From: Flavobacteriaceae bacterium
Lineage (GTDB): Bacteria; Bacteroidota; Bacteroidia; Flavobacteriales; Flavobacteriaceae
Assembly (NCBI GenBank): GCA_009886625.1
Contig: QXZA01000024.1
Coordinates: forward strand, 62,001 to 126,000
Direction of reading: 5' to 3'
DNA: 64,000 nucleotides
In this document: piece by piece, positions 8,717 through 17,735 of the stretch
Layout: every line of letters begins with the position of its first letter
Numbering within the stretch: the first letter of the stretch is position 1
Made by a program: the position numbers and the translations under genes
The notes under the pieces: generated by a model
The model's database searches: none
Told to the model about the DNA's origin: nothing
The model's input: the letters and a program-made list of their open reading frames with translations, nothing else

Positions 8717-9721
8717 ATGTTTGAAGGTATCTATTTTGCAAATCCTGATTACCTCTGGTTGTTATTATTACCTCCAGGGATGATCTTTTGGCATATAGTA
8801 ACATTTAGAAAGGCACAAGCTGAGTTAAAAATGCCTACCCTTTCAAGTTTTCAGCAACATTCGTCTTTTTGGTCTTTTGTACGTCCATTACTTTTTGTTT
8901 TTAGAATCCTTGCCATGACCTTGATTATTTTGGCCATAGCACGTCCACAAACTGTAGATGTTTCTACAAGAACAAAAACAAATAAGGGAATCGATATAGT
9001 AATGGCAATTGATGTTTCTTCAAGTATGCTAGCACAGGATTTAAAGCCAGATAGATTAAGCGCTTTGAAAAGAGTAGCCTCTGCCTTTGTCGATGATCGT
9101 TTATCAGACCGAATTGGATTGGTGGTTTATGCAGGGGAGAGTTATACAAAGACACCGATAACAAGTGATAAGGGAATTATAAAAGGAGCATTAAGAGAGA
9201 TTTCATTCCAAGGACTTATTGAAGATGGAACTGCAATTGGAATGGGTCTTGCAACCTCAGTAAATCGACTTAAAGACAGCCGAGCAAAAAGTAAAGTTAT
9301 TATTTTATTGACCGATGGGGTGAATAATTCTGGGTTTATCGATCCTAAAATTGCAACAGAACTCGCCGTAGAATTTGGAATAAAAACCTACACTATTGGA
9401 TTGGGAAGTAATGGAACGGCAAGAGCTCCTGTTGGAATATTGCCCAATGGAAGTTTTCAGTATGCAATGACAAAAGTTGAGATTGATGAAGCCTTACTCA
9501 AAGAAATTGCAACAGCTACGGGTGGAATCTATTTTAGGGCTACTGATAACAAAAAATTGGAAGAAATATATGCTGAAATTAATAAGTTAGAGAAGACTGA
9601 AGTTGAAGAGTTTAAGTATTACAATTATGAGGAGAAATACCGTTTCCTTGTATTACTTGCTTTGGCATTGATTGCAATTGAATGGATCGGAAGAAATACC
9701 GTGTTTAAAAGTTTTATTTAA
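8717..9721 (+). CDS. batA: BatA, VWA-domain membrane protein
   Basis: Membrane-anchored VWA protein of 334 residues. Two N-terminal TM helices (about residues 10-27 and 55-75) and one at the C-terminus (about 308-325) flank a von Willebrand A domain. The MIDAS metal site is intact: DVSSSM near residue 99, a conserved threonine near SYTKTPIT, and the LTDGVNNSG segment. The arrangement and position before a second VWA gene identify it as BatA. It begins two bases after the previous stop, and batB begins one base after its own stop, so translation is probably coupled. Confidence 0.9.
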   Translation: MFEGIYFANPDYLWLLLLPPGMIFWHIVTFRKAQAELKMPTLSSFQQHSSFWSFVRPLLFVFRILAMTLIILAIARPQTVDVSTRTKTNKGIDIVMAIDVSSSMLAQDLKPDRLSALKRVASAFVDDRLSDRIGLVVYAGESYTKTPITSDKGIIKGALREISFQGLIEDGTAIGMGLATSVNRLKDSRAKSKVIILLTDGVNNSGFIDPKIATELAVEFGIKTYTIGLGSNGTARAPVGILPNGSFQYAMTKVEIDEALLKEIATATGGIYFRATDNKKLEEIYAEINKLEKTEVEEFKYYNYEEKYRFLVLLALALIAIEWIGRNTVFKSFI

Positions 9722-9722
9722 G

Positions 9723-10763
9723 ATGTATCAGATTGACGCTTACGAATACATTTATTTCCTAACAATACTTCCTGTATTTTGGTTAGCCTATTTCCTTGTT
9801 CTTCGCTGGAAAAGAAAGACACAAGCTAAATTTGCAACAGCTGAACTTCTGAATGTTTTGAGTCCTAACCGTTCTAAATTTAAACCAGGCTTAAAAATGA
9901 TAATGCTGAGTTTGACCATCGCTTTTATGGTTTTAGGATTAATGAACCCTAAAATTGGAACTCAGCTTGAAACAGTAAAACGAGAAGGTGTTGATATAGT
10001 TTTTGCAATTGATGTTTCTAAAAGTATGTTGGCGGAAGACATTGCTCCTAATCGTCTAGAAAAATCAAAACGATTGGTTTCTGCAATTTTAAATCAACTA
10101 GCAAGTGACCGAGTAGGGATAATTGCCTATGCGGCTCAAGCTGTACCTCAATTGCCAATCACAACAGATTATAGCGCTGCCAAGATGTTTTTACAAGCCT
10201 TAAACACAGACATGCTATCTTCTCAAGGAACTGCTTTAGATAGCGCTATAGACCTATCTGGAACATTTTTTGATGATGAAGATCAAACCAATCGGGTGAT
10301 TTTTTTAATTTCAGATGGAGAAGATCATTCCGAAGACGCTTCAAGTGCAGCTTCAAGAGCAGCGGCTATGGGAATAAAAATTTTCACATTTGGTGTGGGA
10401 ACTGAAGCAGGTGCTCCCATCCCTATCAAAAGAAATAATGTAGTAGAATCCTATAAAAAAGATTTTAACGGAGAAGTGGTTGTTACCAAACGGAATCAAG
10501 AAATTTTACAAACTATAGCCGATGCAACCGAGGGACAATATCAGAATGGAAATGATACTCAGGCAGTATTAGACTTTGTGACTGAACAGCTTAAAGCAAT
10601 GGATAAAAAGGAATTTGAAGCCAAAAAATTTGTGAGCTATAAAGATCGGTTTCAACCTTTTTTAATTGGGGCTTTATTTTTTCTTTTAATCGACTTATTT
10701 TTGTACGAAACGAAAACAAAATGGGTTCAAAAATTGAATTTATTTAATGAGAATGAGGGATAG
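9723..10763 (+). CDS. batB: BatB, VWA-domain membrane protein
   Basis: Second VWA protein, 346 residues. I set the start at ATG 9723, one base after batA, because the longer in-frame start overlaps batA and adds no recognisable sequence. TM helices lie at about 9-27 and 58-77 and near the C-terminus (FLIGALFFLLIDLFLY). The MIDAS motif DVSKSM is near residue 97 and the ISDGEDHSE segment near 200. It is paralogous to BatA. The 3' end overlaps the batC start by 17 bases, which suggests translational coupling. Confidence 0.9.
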   Translation: MYQIDAYEYIYFLTILPVFWLAYFLVLRWKRKTQAKFATAELLNVLSPNRSKFKPGLKMIMLSLTIAFMVLGLMNPKIGTQLETVKREGVDIVFAIDVSKSMLAEDIAPNRLEKSKRLVSAILNQLASDRVGIIAYAAQAVPQLPITTDYSAAKMFLQALNTDMLSSQGTALDSAIDLSGTFFDDEDQTNRVIFLISDGEDHSEDASSAASRAAAMGIKIFTFGVGTEAGAPIPIKRNNVVESYKKDFNGEVVVTKRNQEILQTIADATEGQYQNGNDTQAVLDFVTEQLKAMDKKEFEAKKFVSYKDRFQPFLIGALFFLLIDLFLYETKTKWVQKLNLFNENEG

Positions 10764-11577
10764 ATTTTTAATAGGATTCGTGTATTGCTTTTTCACAGTG
10801 AGTTTTGCTCAAGAAGGGAAAGTAACCAATCATATATATGAAGGAAATGAAGAGGCTCAAAATGAAGCCTACATCAAAGCTGAAAAATCCTATCGAAAAG
10901 CCCTTTCTTTAGCTCCCGAAAAAGCAGTGGCACTTTACAACCTTGGGAACACTCATTTTTTAGATAAAAAATACGACGAAGCTTCCCAGCGTTTCTTCCA
11001 AACGCAAAAGTTTGCCAATTCTAAAGAAGACAAGCATAGAGCATTCCATAATATGGGAAATGTTTATATGCAGAAAAAAGAATATAAAAAAGCGGTAGAG
11101 GCCTATAAAAATGCTTTGCGAAATAACCCAGCCGATGAGGAAACACGCTATAATTATGCTTTAGCTAAAGAGCTATTAGAAAACGAAAAGCCCCCAGAGG
11201 AACAAGAGCAGGACGACAAGAAAGATCAAGACCAGCAGGATAAAGATCAACAAGACGAGCAAGAAAAAGATCAAGACCAAGAGGGAGATCAAGAAAACAA
11301 AGACGAACAAGATCAAGATCAAAAAGGAGATGAGGGTGATGAATCTGACAAGGAGGGTGAGCCAAAGAATGAAGGAGATCAAAAGATAGATCAGAAACCC
11401 AATGAGGGAAAAAACAAATCTGAAGAAAAAAAGCAACCTCCAAAACAAGGACAGCTTTCTCCTCAGCAAGTTCAAAGCCTGTTAGAAGCCATGAACAATC
11501 AGGAAAAGAAAGTACAAGATAAAGTCAATGCAAAAAAAGTAAAAGGAGTTCCTGTTAGAGGTAAAAAAGATTGGTAA
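10747..11577 (+). CDS. batC: BatC, TPR protein with a highly charged tail
   Basis: Exported TPR protein of 276 residues. A signal peptide ends near YCFFTVSFAQ; a second ATG six bases downstream is equally possible. Three or so TPR units cover about residues 40-150 (AVALYNLGNTHF, AFHNMGNVYMQKKEYKKA, RNNPADEETRYNYALAKELL). Then comes an extreme low-complexity region of Asp, Gln, Lys and Glu (about 150-230), ending in a short conserved-looking SPQQVQSLLEAMNNQEKKVQ segment also seen in other BatC proteins. The tail is likely disordered. It overlaps batB by 17 bases. Confidence 0.85.
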   Translation: MRMRDRFLIGFVYCFFTVSFAQEGKVTNHIYEGNEEAQNEAYIKAEKSYRKALSLAPEKAVALYNLGNTHFLDKKYDEASQRFFQTQKFANSKEDKHRAFHNMGNVYMQKKEYKKAVEAYKNALRNNPADEETRYNYALAKELLENEKPPEEQEQDDKKDQDQQDKDQQDEQEKDQDQEGDQENKDEQDQDQKGDEGDESDKEGEPKNEGDQKIDQKPNEGKNKSEEKKQPPKQGQLSPQQVQSLLEAMNNQEKKVQDKVNAKKVKGVPVRGKKDW

Positions 11578-11579
11578 TT

Positions 11580-13352
11580 ATGACGCGACTTTTAGCATCT
11601 CGTTTTTGGGTAGGCCTTATGTTGTTGACCACTTTTATAGCTCAAGCACAAGTAAGTTTTGATGCCAAAGTGAGTAGGAAACGTTTGGGATTAAATGAAC
11701 GATTACGCGTTGATTTTGAGATGAATCAGAATGGAGATAACTTTATACCTCCAGCCTTTACAGGATTTCGTGTGGTGAGTGGTCCCCAGCAAGCAGTAAG
11801 CAGGTCATGGGTAAATGGAGTTCAAAGTTTCTCAAAGACCTACACTTATTTTTTAACTCCAAAATTAAAAGGTAAAATTACTTTAGATCAAGCCCAAATT
11901 ACTATCAATGGGGAAGTGTATAAAACCTCTCCTATTTTGATAGAAGTAACAGCCGCTGTAGAAAAACCCAATGACCCCAATAACATTGACTATATCACTG
12001 ACGAAAACATTAAGTTGGTTGCAGAAATTTCTAATGCAAATCCATATTTAAATGAAGGAATAGCAGTAGTGTACAAACTCTATTTCAGAAATCCTATCTC
12101 CATTTCAGATGTACAAGAATTAGAATCTCCCAGCTATGGTGATTTTTGGAGTCATTTAATTAAAATCGGACAAGTTCGGGTAAACCCTAAAGGTGTCTAT
12201 AAGGGTGAGCCTTACAATGAAGTTGTATGGAGAAAGGTGGTGCTTTATCCACAAAAAACAGGGAAACTGAATATAGAACCTTTGACGTTAAACTTGAGCT
12301 TGAGTGTACCCAGTAACCGAAGAGATCTTTTTGGAAGAAGAATTCTGACACAGGGACAAAAAACCATTACTGCAGGGAGAAGAGTAATAAACGTTAAAGC
12401 TTTACCAGAAAATAATAAACCAGCCGGATTTACCGGTGCAGTAGGTCAGTTTGATTTTGATGTACTCTTAGATAAAAATGCTTTAAAAGCCTCAGAATCT
12501 TTTCAAGCGTTGCTAAAAGTAAGAGGAAACGGAAATTTGAAATTATTTACTCTCCCTGAAATAAACGTTCCCAATACCCTTGAAGTATATGAGCCAGAAC
12601 ACAAAGAAAACGTAAAGATCAAACTTTCAGGAATGGAAGGAACAATTGAAGATACATACACCATTGTACCACAATATCAAGGGAAGTATCCTATTCCACC
12701 TATTCAGTTTTCATATTTTGATCCTAAAACAAAGAGCTATAAAACGGTTCGTTCACAAGACTTATTGGTCGATGTATTTGATGGACCTATTGCAGGGAAC
12801 GCACAAGAGGAGAAAATAACTACCCCTAAACAATTAGTTCAAGCTGTGGATACTACTTTCCGTTTTATTCAATTAGACACAAGATTGAGTTTAATTCGTA
12901 AGGTTTCATTTTGGAAAAGTACACTCTTTTGGGGACTTATGGTTCTTCCTTTATTGCTTTTGGTTATTGCGTTTTTATTAAAGCGATTTGTTTTTGAGAA
13001 AACAGAAGATGGTGCCACTAGTAGGCAGCGAGAGGCACAACGCTTAGCTAAAAAACATCTGGGTTCTGCCAAAAAAGCGTTCCACGATCAGGTTGCTTTT
13101 TATGAGGCCTTAGAACGTGCTTTACATAACTATTTGAAGGCTAAATTGAAAATCGAGACTACAGAATTAAGCAAGGATAAGATTGAACGTTTACTATTGG
13201 ATAAAAAAGTAAATCAACAAATTGCTCAAGACTTTGTTGCGGTTATTCAGAATTGTGAATTGGCTCGATATGCACGTGGGTCCTCTGTCAGTATTAAAGG
13301 AGATTATGAAAAAGCAAGTAGTGCTATTGCAAGTATAGATCGACAGTTATGA
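11580..13352 (+). CDS. batD: BatD, large exported protein (oxygen-tolerance family)
   Basis: BatD-family protein of 590 residues. The ATG at 11580 lies two bases after the batC stop and opens a signal peptide ending FIAQAQ; a TTG three codons earlier is inside batC and unlikely. A long periplasmic beta-rich region (about 20-445) contains the conserved GPQQAVSRSWVNG segment near 66 and repeated Ig-like strands. A TM helix lies at about 449-470, followed by a cytoplasmic helical tail of about 120 residues. BatD proteins are linked to aerotolerance but have no known enzyme activity. batE overlaps the end by four bases. Confidence 0.88.
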   Translation: MTRLLASRFWVGLMLLTTFIAQAQVSFDAKVSRKRLGLNERLRVDFEMNQNGDNFIPPAFTGFRVVSGPQQAVSRSWVNGVQSFSKTYTYFLTPKLKGKITLDQAQITINGEVYKTSPILIEVTAAVEKPNDPNNIDYITDENIKLVAEISNANPYLNEGIAVVYKLYFRNPISISDVQELESPSYGDFWSHLIKIGQVRVNPKGVYKGEPYNEVVWRKVVLYPQKTGKLNIEPLTLNLSLSVPSNRRDLFGRRILTQGQKTITAGRRVINVKALPENNKPAGFTGAVGQFDFDVLLDKNALKASESFQALLKVRGNGNLKLFTLPEINVPNTLEVYEPEHKENVKIKLSGMEGTIEDTYTIVPQYQGKYPIPPIQFSYFDPKTKSYKTVRSQDLLVDVFDGPIAGNAQEEKITTPKQLVQAVDTTFRFIQLDTRLSLIRKVSFWKSTLFWGLMVLPLLLLVIAFLLKRFVFEKTEDGATSRQREAQRLAKKHLGSAKKAFHDQVAFYEALERALHNYLKAKLKIETTELSKDKIERLLLDKKVNQQIAQDFVAVIQNCELARYARGSSVSIKGDYEKASSAIASIDRQL

Positions 13353-14149
13353 GAAGGACTAACATATTTACATCGTTTTTACAGCTTTCAAGAAATTTTA
13401 TTCTAGGAATTCTCTTGATGAATTCCTTCATCTTAAGTGCTCAAGGTGCTTCAAAGGAAAGTTTTGAAGCTGGGAATGCAGCCTATAATGAAGGTGATTT
13501 TACAAAGGCCATTTCATTTTATGAGCAGACTCTTGAGATGGGCCAGCATAGTGCTGCCTTATATTTCAATTTGGGGAATGCCTATTATCGGTTAAATAAA
13601 GTAGCTGAAAGTATTTTTTACTTTGAAAAAGCAAAACAACTAGATCCTGACAATGAGGATATCAAGGTGAATAGTACTTTTGCTAAAAACATGACTATAG
13701 ACGCAATAGAGGCTATTCCAGAGTCTCAGTTGGCCCGAATACAGAAAGGTATTTTTAGATTATTTTCATTAACAGCTTGGTCAGTGTTTGCCCTAATTTG
13801 GTTATGGTTATTTACTTTATTTTTTATTGCATATTTATTTGTTAAAGCAACAAATTCAAAACGAATTTTCTTCTTTTTGTCTATACTTTCTTTAGTGCTC
13901 TTTGCGGGCAGCCTATCCATTTCTTTTACATTAGATCAACAACAAAAAGAAACCCAGTACGCAATTCTTTTTTCAAACAATATTGACATCTGGTCAGAAC
14001 CCAATCAAAGAGGTGAAATTCAGTTTACACTTCATGAAGGAACTAAAATTCAGTTGCTTGAAGCACTTGATGAATGGAACAAAATTCGAATTGCGAATGG
14101 TTCAGAGGGATGGATTAAAAACGTAGAATTTAAAAGTTTAAACAATTAA
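13349..14149 (+). CDS. batE: BatE, TPR and SH3-like membrane protein
   Basis: Protein of 266 residues and the last gene of the operon, overlapping batD by four bases (ATGA). Parts in order: a hydrophobic export signal (FILGILLMNSFILSAQG), two TPR units (about 35-110: NAAYNEGDFTKAISFYEQ, LYFNLGNAYYRLNKVAESI), two TM helices (about 137-160 and 172-190), and a C-terminal bacterial SH3-like domain with NIDIWSEPNQRGEIQFTLHE and a final GSEGWIKN. This is the standard BatE plan. The stop TAA shares bases with the stop of the convergent cvpA-like gene. Confidence 0.87.
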   Translation: MRRTNIFTSFLQLSRNFILGILLMNSFILSAQGASKESFEAGNAAYNEGDFTKAISFYEQTLEMGQHSAALYFNLGNAYYRLNKVAESIFYFEKAKQLDPDNEDIKVNSTFAKNMTIDAIEAIPESQLARIQKGIFRLFSLTAWSVFALIWLWLFTLFFIAYLFVKATNSKRIFFFLSILSLVLFAGSLSISFTLDQQQKETQYAILFSNNIDIWSEPNQRGEIQFTLHEGTKIQLLEALDEWNKIRIANGSEGWIKNVEFKSLNN

Positions 14150-14661
14150 ATTTGAACAATTTGTTGTTCTTGTAGAGTTTGATTTTGTATAACCCAATCA
14201 AATAAAAAATCACCTAATTTTTTTAGAAAAGGATAGGCGATTGATTCTTCCAGTATAGCAGGTGACATCAGGGTCATAAAACTATTAATTTCTTTGAAAA
14301 CAAGGGTTAATGCACTCAATATCACACACCATTTAATGACTCCAAAAAGACCACCAATCAAGCGGTTAAGTCCACCCAGTGCAACAATTTTAAGTGCTTT
14401 AGTTAGCATTTTAGCTAAGAGTGAAATGGCATAAATAATTCCTATGAATAGAAGGATAAAGCTTACAGCTTGAATTATTTTAGGATTCCAATCGACATAA
14501 CTAGAGAGATATTTTCCTATATAAGAAGAAAACTTGAAGGCTCCAATGATGCCTAAAAACAAGGCAATCATTCCAGATATTTCTATTACAAAACCCTTAG
14601 TGAGCCCTCTAGAAAGAGAATAAGCTAATAAGAGTCCAACAATAACATCAATTGTATTCAT
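14146..14661 (-). CDS. CvpA family membrane protein
   Basis: Protein of 171 residues with four TM helices, starting MNTIDVIVGLLLAYSLSRGLTKGF. The N-terminal D-(I/V)-x(6)-G-x(7)-GF pattern and the NRLIGGLFG motif near residue 100 are typical of CvpA (colicin V production) proteins; in flavobacteria this is the usual partner next to pheS. The role in this phylum is unknown. It converges on batE and the two stop codons share the palindrome TTAA, leaving no room for a terminator. Confidence 0.82.
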   Translation of the reverse strand: MNTIDVIVGLLLAYSLSRGLTKGFVIEISGMIALFLGIIGAFKFSSYIGKYLSSYVDWNPKIIQAVSFILLFIGIIYAISLLAKMLTKALKIVALGGLNRLIGGLFGVIKWCVILSALTLVFKEINSFMTLMSPAILEESIAYPFLKKLGDFLFDWVIQNQTLQEQQIVQI

Positions 14662-14759
14662 AAAGCGAATGTACTATTTTAGGGTATAAAACACCTAATT
14701 TTCTTGGAGAAGAACCTTTGAAAAAGCAAGTAATACTAATGATTTATGCTGCTTAGCTG

Positions 14760-14767
14760 TATCTTTG
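14760..14767 (+). promoter_or_regulatory. -7 promoter element, leaderless-type
   Basis: TATCTTTG matches the Bacteroidetes -7 consensus TAnnTTTG exactly. It ends only three bases before the ATG at 14771, so transcription would start about at the start codon. No good -33 TTTG at 17-23 bases upstream is visible. Confidence 0.45.
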
Positions 14768-14770
14768 TGT

Positions 14771-15136
14771 ATGGCAAAAAACGGGAGAGACCCACAATTG
14801 AAAGAACGATGGGATAATTTGGTTGAGTTTTTAACTACTACTTTTTCAGATGGAGAAGCACTTGATGTGGAAGGAGTACTTTATTTGATAGGCCTACAGG
14901 AATTTGGAAAACCTCACCAACGATTTAAAAAAGAAGACAATGTAAATTTAATCCATATAGGAGTTTGCACTATTCTAGAACCTTTTGGATATTACCGATT
15001 TGACTTTATTGATGAAGATGGCTGGCCTCATTTTGAATTGGTAGAGCCCTTACCTAATTTAAAAGCTGGGGAGCAAAGTGTTTTAATTAAAAGTGCTATT
15101 GTAGATTACTTCCTCAAGCAGGAGGTCATTTCATAA
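14771..15136 (+). CDS. Conserved hypothetical protein upstream of pheS
   Basis: Protein of 121 residues, soluble and acidic, with no signal peptide or TM helix. I chose ATG 14771 over a TTG two codons upstream. It begins MAKNGRDPQLKERWDNLVEF and contains DVEGVLYLIGLQEFGKPHQ near residue 33 and YYRFDFIDEDGWPHFE near 75. I know this as a conserved protein next to pheS in flavobacteria, but no function is assigned. pheS follows after 20 bases. Confidence 0.75.
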   Translation: MAKNGRDPQLKERWDNLVEFLTTTFSDGEALDVEGVLYLIGLQEFGKPHQRFKKEDNVNLIHIGVCTILEPFGYYRFDFIDEDGWPHFELVEPLPNLKAGEQSVLIKSAIVDYFLKQEVIS

Positions 15137-15144
15137 AACTGCTT

Positions 15145-15152
15145 TATTTTTG
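15145..15152 (+). promoter_or_regulatory. -7 promoter element, leaderless-type, before pheS
   Basis: TATTTTTG matches TAnnTTTG and ends four bases before the pheS ATG (15157). It lies in the 20-base gap after the upstream gene, so pheS may have its own leaderless start in addition to readthrough. Confidence 0.4.
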
Positions 15153-15156
15153 TACT

Positions 15157-16176
15157 ATGATTGATCGTATTAAAGAATATTTAGAACAAGTAAATGCTTT
15201 TGAAAGCAATGATGTTCAAGCTATAGAAGATTTTCGAGTAAGCTATGCTGGGAAAAAAGGCATTCTTAACTCACTATTTGCATCCTTTAGAGAAGTACCA
15301 GCAGATGAAAAAAAAGCTTTTGGACAAGAACTAAATATTCTAAAGGCAGCTGTGGCTGATAAAGTAAAAGAACTCCAATCTCAGCAGTTAAGCAGTAACG
15401 GTGGTTCTGCCAGGATCAGTGATCCAACACGAACACCATTTCCAATTCAAACAGGAAATCGCCATCCTCTTTCTGTGGTTAAAAATAGAATTATCGATAT
15501 TTTCACTCAAATTGGATTTACAATCTCTGAAGGGCCAGAAATTGAAGACGACTGGCACAATTTTACTGCTTTGAATTTACCTGAATATCACCCTGCCAGA
15601 GACATGCAGGATACTTTTTTTATTCAGACTGATCCAGATATCCTATTACGCACTCACACTTCATCTGTTCAGGTTCGGTATATGGAAAAAAATCAACCTC
15701 CTATTCGTACCATTTCGCCTGGGAGAGTATTTCGTAATGAAGCGATTTCTTCCAGAGCACATTGTATTTTTCATCAAGTGGAGGGCTTATATATTGCTAA
15801 AAATGTCTCTTTTGCAGACCTAAAACAAACCTTACAGTATTTTACAGAATCTTTATTTGGAAATTCTAAAATTCGATTAAGACCTTCTTATTTTCCGTTT
15901 ACAGAACCTAGCGCTGAGGTTGATATTTATTGGGGGTTAGAAACTGAAACTGACTACAGGATTACAAAAGGAACCGGATGGCTTGAGATTATGGGGTGTG
16001 GTATGGTTGATCCTAATGTATTAGAAAATTGCGGCATCGATCCCAATGAATACTCTGGTTTTGCTTTTGGAATGGGAATCGAAAGAATTGCAATGTTGTT
16101 GTATCAAATAAGTGATATTAGACTCTTTTTTGAAAACGATGTTCGTTTTCTGAAACAATTCAAGGCAACACTCTAG
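15157..16176 (+). CDS. pheS: Phenylalanyl-tRNA synthetase alpha subunit
   Basis: Alpha subunit of 339 residues, the usual length. It catalyses Phe-tRNA(Phe) formation with the beta subunit, whose gene is not in the window. An N-terminal coiled-coil tRNA-binding region (1-100) is followed by the class II catalytic core: SEGPEIEDDWHNFTALN (about 125-141), motif 2 in FRNEAISSRAHCIFHQVEG (about 192-210), and motif 3 GFAFGMGIERIAML near 305. The start ATG is supported by the family's N-terminus (IDRIKEYLEQV). The stop shares the palindrome CTAG with the convergent gpsA stop. Confidence 0.95.
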   Translation: MIDRIKEYLEQVNAFESNDVQAIEDFRVSYAGKKGILNSLFASFREVPADEKKAFGQELNILKAAVADKVKELQSQQLSSNGGSARISDPTRTPFPIQTGNRHPLSVVKNRIIDIFTQIGFTISEGPEIEDDWHNFTALNLPEYHPARDMQDTFFIQTDPDILLRTHTSSVQVRYMEKNQPPIRTISPGRVFRNEAISSRAHCIFHQVEGLYIAKNVSFADLKQTLQYFTESLFGNSKIRLRPSYFPFTEPSAEVDIYWGLETETDYRITKGTGWLEIMGCGMVDPNVLENCGIDPNEYSGFAFGMGIERIAMLLYQISDIRLFFENDVRFLKQFKATL

Positions 16177-17180
16177 TCTAATTTTTTAGAAAGCTTTTTG
16201 AAGGTCTTCTTTGGACTTTTTTTAAGAGATAAAATTTGATATACTGTATCAATGATAGGGGTATTGGATCCAATTTTTTTACTCACTTTAAATGCAGACT
16301 CACTTGCATAATAACCTTCTGCTATCATACTCATTTCAATTTGAGCTCCCTTTACAGTATAGCCTCTTCCTATCATATTACCAAAACGTCTGTTTCTACT
16401 AAACAGCGAATATGCAGTAACCAATAAATCACCTAAATAGGCAGAGTGATTAATGTTTCGTTTGTTTTTACTTATCTTTTTTATGAAGCGATTCATCTCA
16501 CGACTAGAATTACTAATCAAAACACTCTGAAAATTATCACCATATCCCAAACCATGAGCAATTCCTGATGCTAGAGCATATACATTTTTTAAGGTTGCTG
16601 CATACTCAATGCCAACAACGTCATTTGAAATTTTCATTTGCAAATAGGAGGTCCCTAATAACTGATGCAATTGAGTAGCTTTTACTTTATTTTTTGAAGC
16701 TAAAGTCAAGTAGGATAGGCGCTCTAGTGCTATTTCTTCAGCGTGTGAGGGGCCTCCAATAACAACAAATTGTTCCCAAGGTAGCTGATAGTGTTGGTGT
16801 AAATGTTCACCAACAATTAGCTGGGATTCTGGAATAAATCCTTTCACCCCAGATACAATAATCTTGTCTTTTAAGGGTTGGTTAATTTTCTTTAATTCAC
16901 TTTCTAGATAAACAGAAGGAATTGCTATAACCAACCATTCTGATTTTGAAACAACCTCATTGATGTCATTACTGACAGTTATTCTACGAGGTCTAAATTT
17001 AACTTCAGACAGATAGTTTGGATTTCTAGAGGAACTTTTAGTTTTCTTTGCTTGCTCTTGATTACGTACATACCAATTGACATGCAGTTTACTATCCGTC
17101 AAAATTTTGACAAGTGCAGTAGCCCAGCTACCACTTCCAAGCACACCAATAGTTGCTTTTGGAGAAATGATTTTTAGCAT
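16173..17180 (-). CDS. gpsA: NAD(P)H-dependent glycerol-3-phosphate dehydrogenase
   Basis: GpsA of 335 residues, which reduces dihydroxyacetone phosphate to sn-glycerol 3-phosphate for phospholipid synthesis. The Rossmann motif GVLGSGSWATAL is at residues 13-24; VVSGVKGF and GGPSHAEEIA (about 145-155) and the catalytic-lysine region GIEYAATLKNVYALASG (about 190-206) are intact. It lies 24 bases downstream of a small membrane protein gene on the same strand. It ends in a four-base overlap with pheS. Confidence 0.93.
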   Translation of the reverse strand: MLKIISPKATIGVLGSGSWATALVKILTDSKLHVNWYVRNQEQAKKTKSSSRNPNYLSEVKFRPRRITVSNDINEVVSKSEWLVIAIPSVYLESELKKINQPLKDKIIVSGVKGFIPESQLIVGEHLHQHYQLPWEQFVVIGGPSHAEEIALERLSYLTLASKNKVKATQLHQLLGTSYLQMKISNDVVGIEYAATLKNVYALASGIAHGLGYGDNFQSVLISNSSREMNRFIKKISKNKRNINHSAYLGDLLVTAYSLFSRNRRFGNMIGRGYTVKGAQIEMSMIAEGYYASESAFKVSKKIGSNTPIIDTVYQILSLKKSPKKTFKKLSKKLD

Positions 17181-17204
17181 TTTAGTGTTGATGTGGGTAG
17201 CGTT

Positions 17205-17639
17205 TTATAGCCAATTACTCCAAGGAATTCTACTTAACAAAAGGAGTAATCCCAAACTGTAGAAAAGCCCAATTCGTAAAAACTTTTTAGCCGATAAAGA
17301 TTGTCTTTTGTGCATTGACCATCCCATAGTAATAAGTACAATAGCTAAAATATTAGTGACAGGATGTTCAACTAAATACAAGCGTGTTTCAGCATTTTTC
17401 ATAATTCCCATTCCCATTTCAGACCATTGATCAAACCAAGGGGAAACAAAATAAAGGATTAAGCCAATAAGCAACTGAATGTGAGAAAAAATAAGACCAA
17501 AAAGACTTATTCTAAGATCTTTAGCACCAAAATCTCTCCCTGATGACTTACCAACAAAAGCATTAATGATAGCAACTACTAAAATTAGTAATACTAGATA
17601 AGCCCAATAAGAATGAATTGTTTTTAAAACTGCGTACAT
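17205..17639 (-). CDS. Small four-helix membrane protein
   Basis: Protein of 144 residues with four hydrophobic helices (about 10-27, 46-64, 90-106, 122-138). Homologues in flavobacteria are often labelled 'cytochrome B', with conserved His residues such as TIHSYWAYLVLLIL near the start, FSHIQLLIGLILYF near 50 and VEHPVTNILAIVL near 90. Three spaced histidines in helices would be compatible with haem or quinone chemistry, but that is inference. It is upstream of gpsA on the same strand. Confidence 0.65.
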   Translation of the reverse strand: MYAVLKTIHSYWAYLVLLILVVAIINAFVGKSSGRDFGAKDLRISLFGLIFSHIQLLIGLILYFVSPWFDQWSEMGMGIMKNAETRLYLVEHPVTNILAIVLITMGWSMHKRQSLSAKKFLRIGLFYSLGLLLLLSRIPWSNWL

Positions 17640-17735
17640 GATTTTAATTTTTTATAAAAATACTTCATTTTGATTGAAGTTTCATTTTCAGCCTAAATAA
17701 CTTACATTTAAAAGATAAAATAGAATGTACATCTT

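Noticed and set aside
11165-11475. Two reverse ORFs of 90-100 codons antisense to the batC tail
   Set aside because: They are Leu/Phe-rich translations of the Asp/Gln/Lys repeat; the open frames follow from the biased composition of batC.
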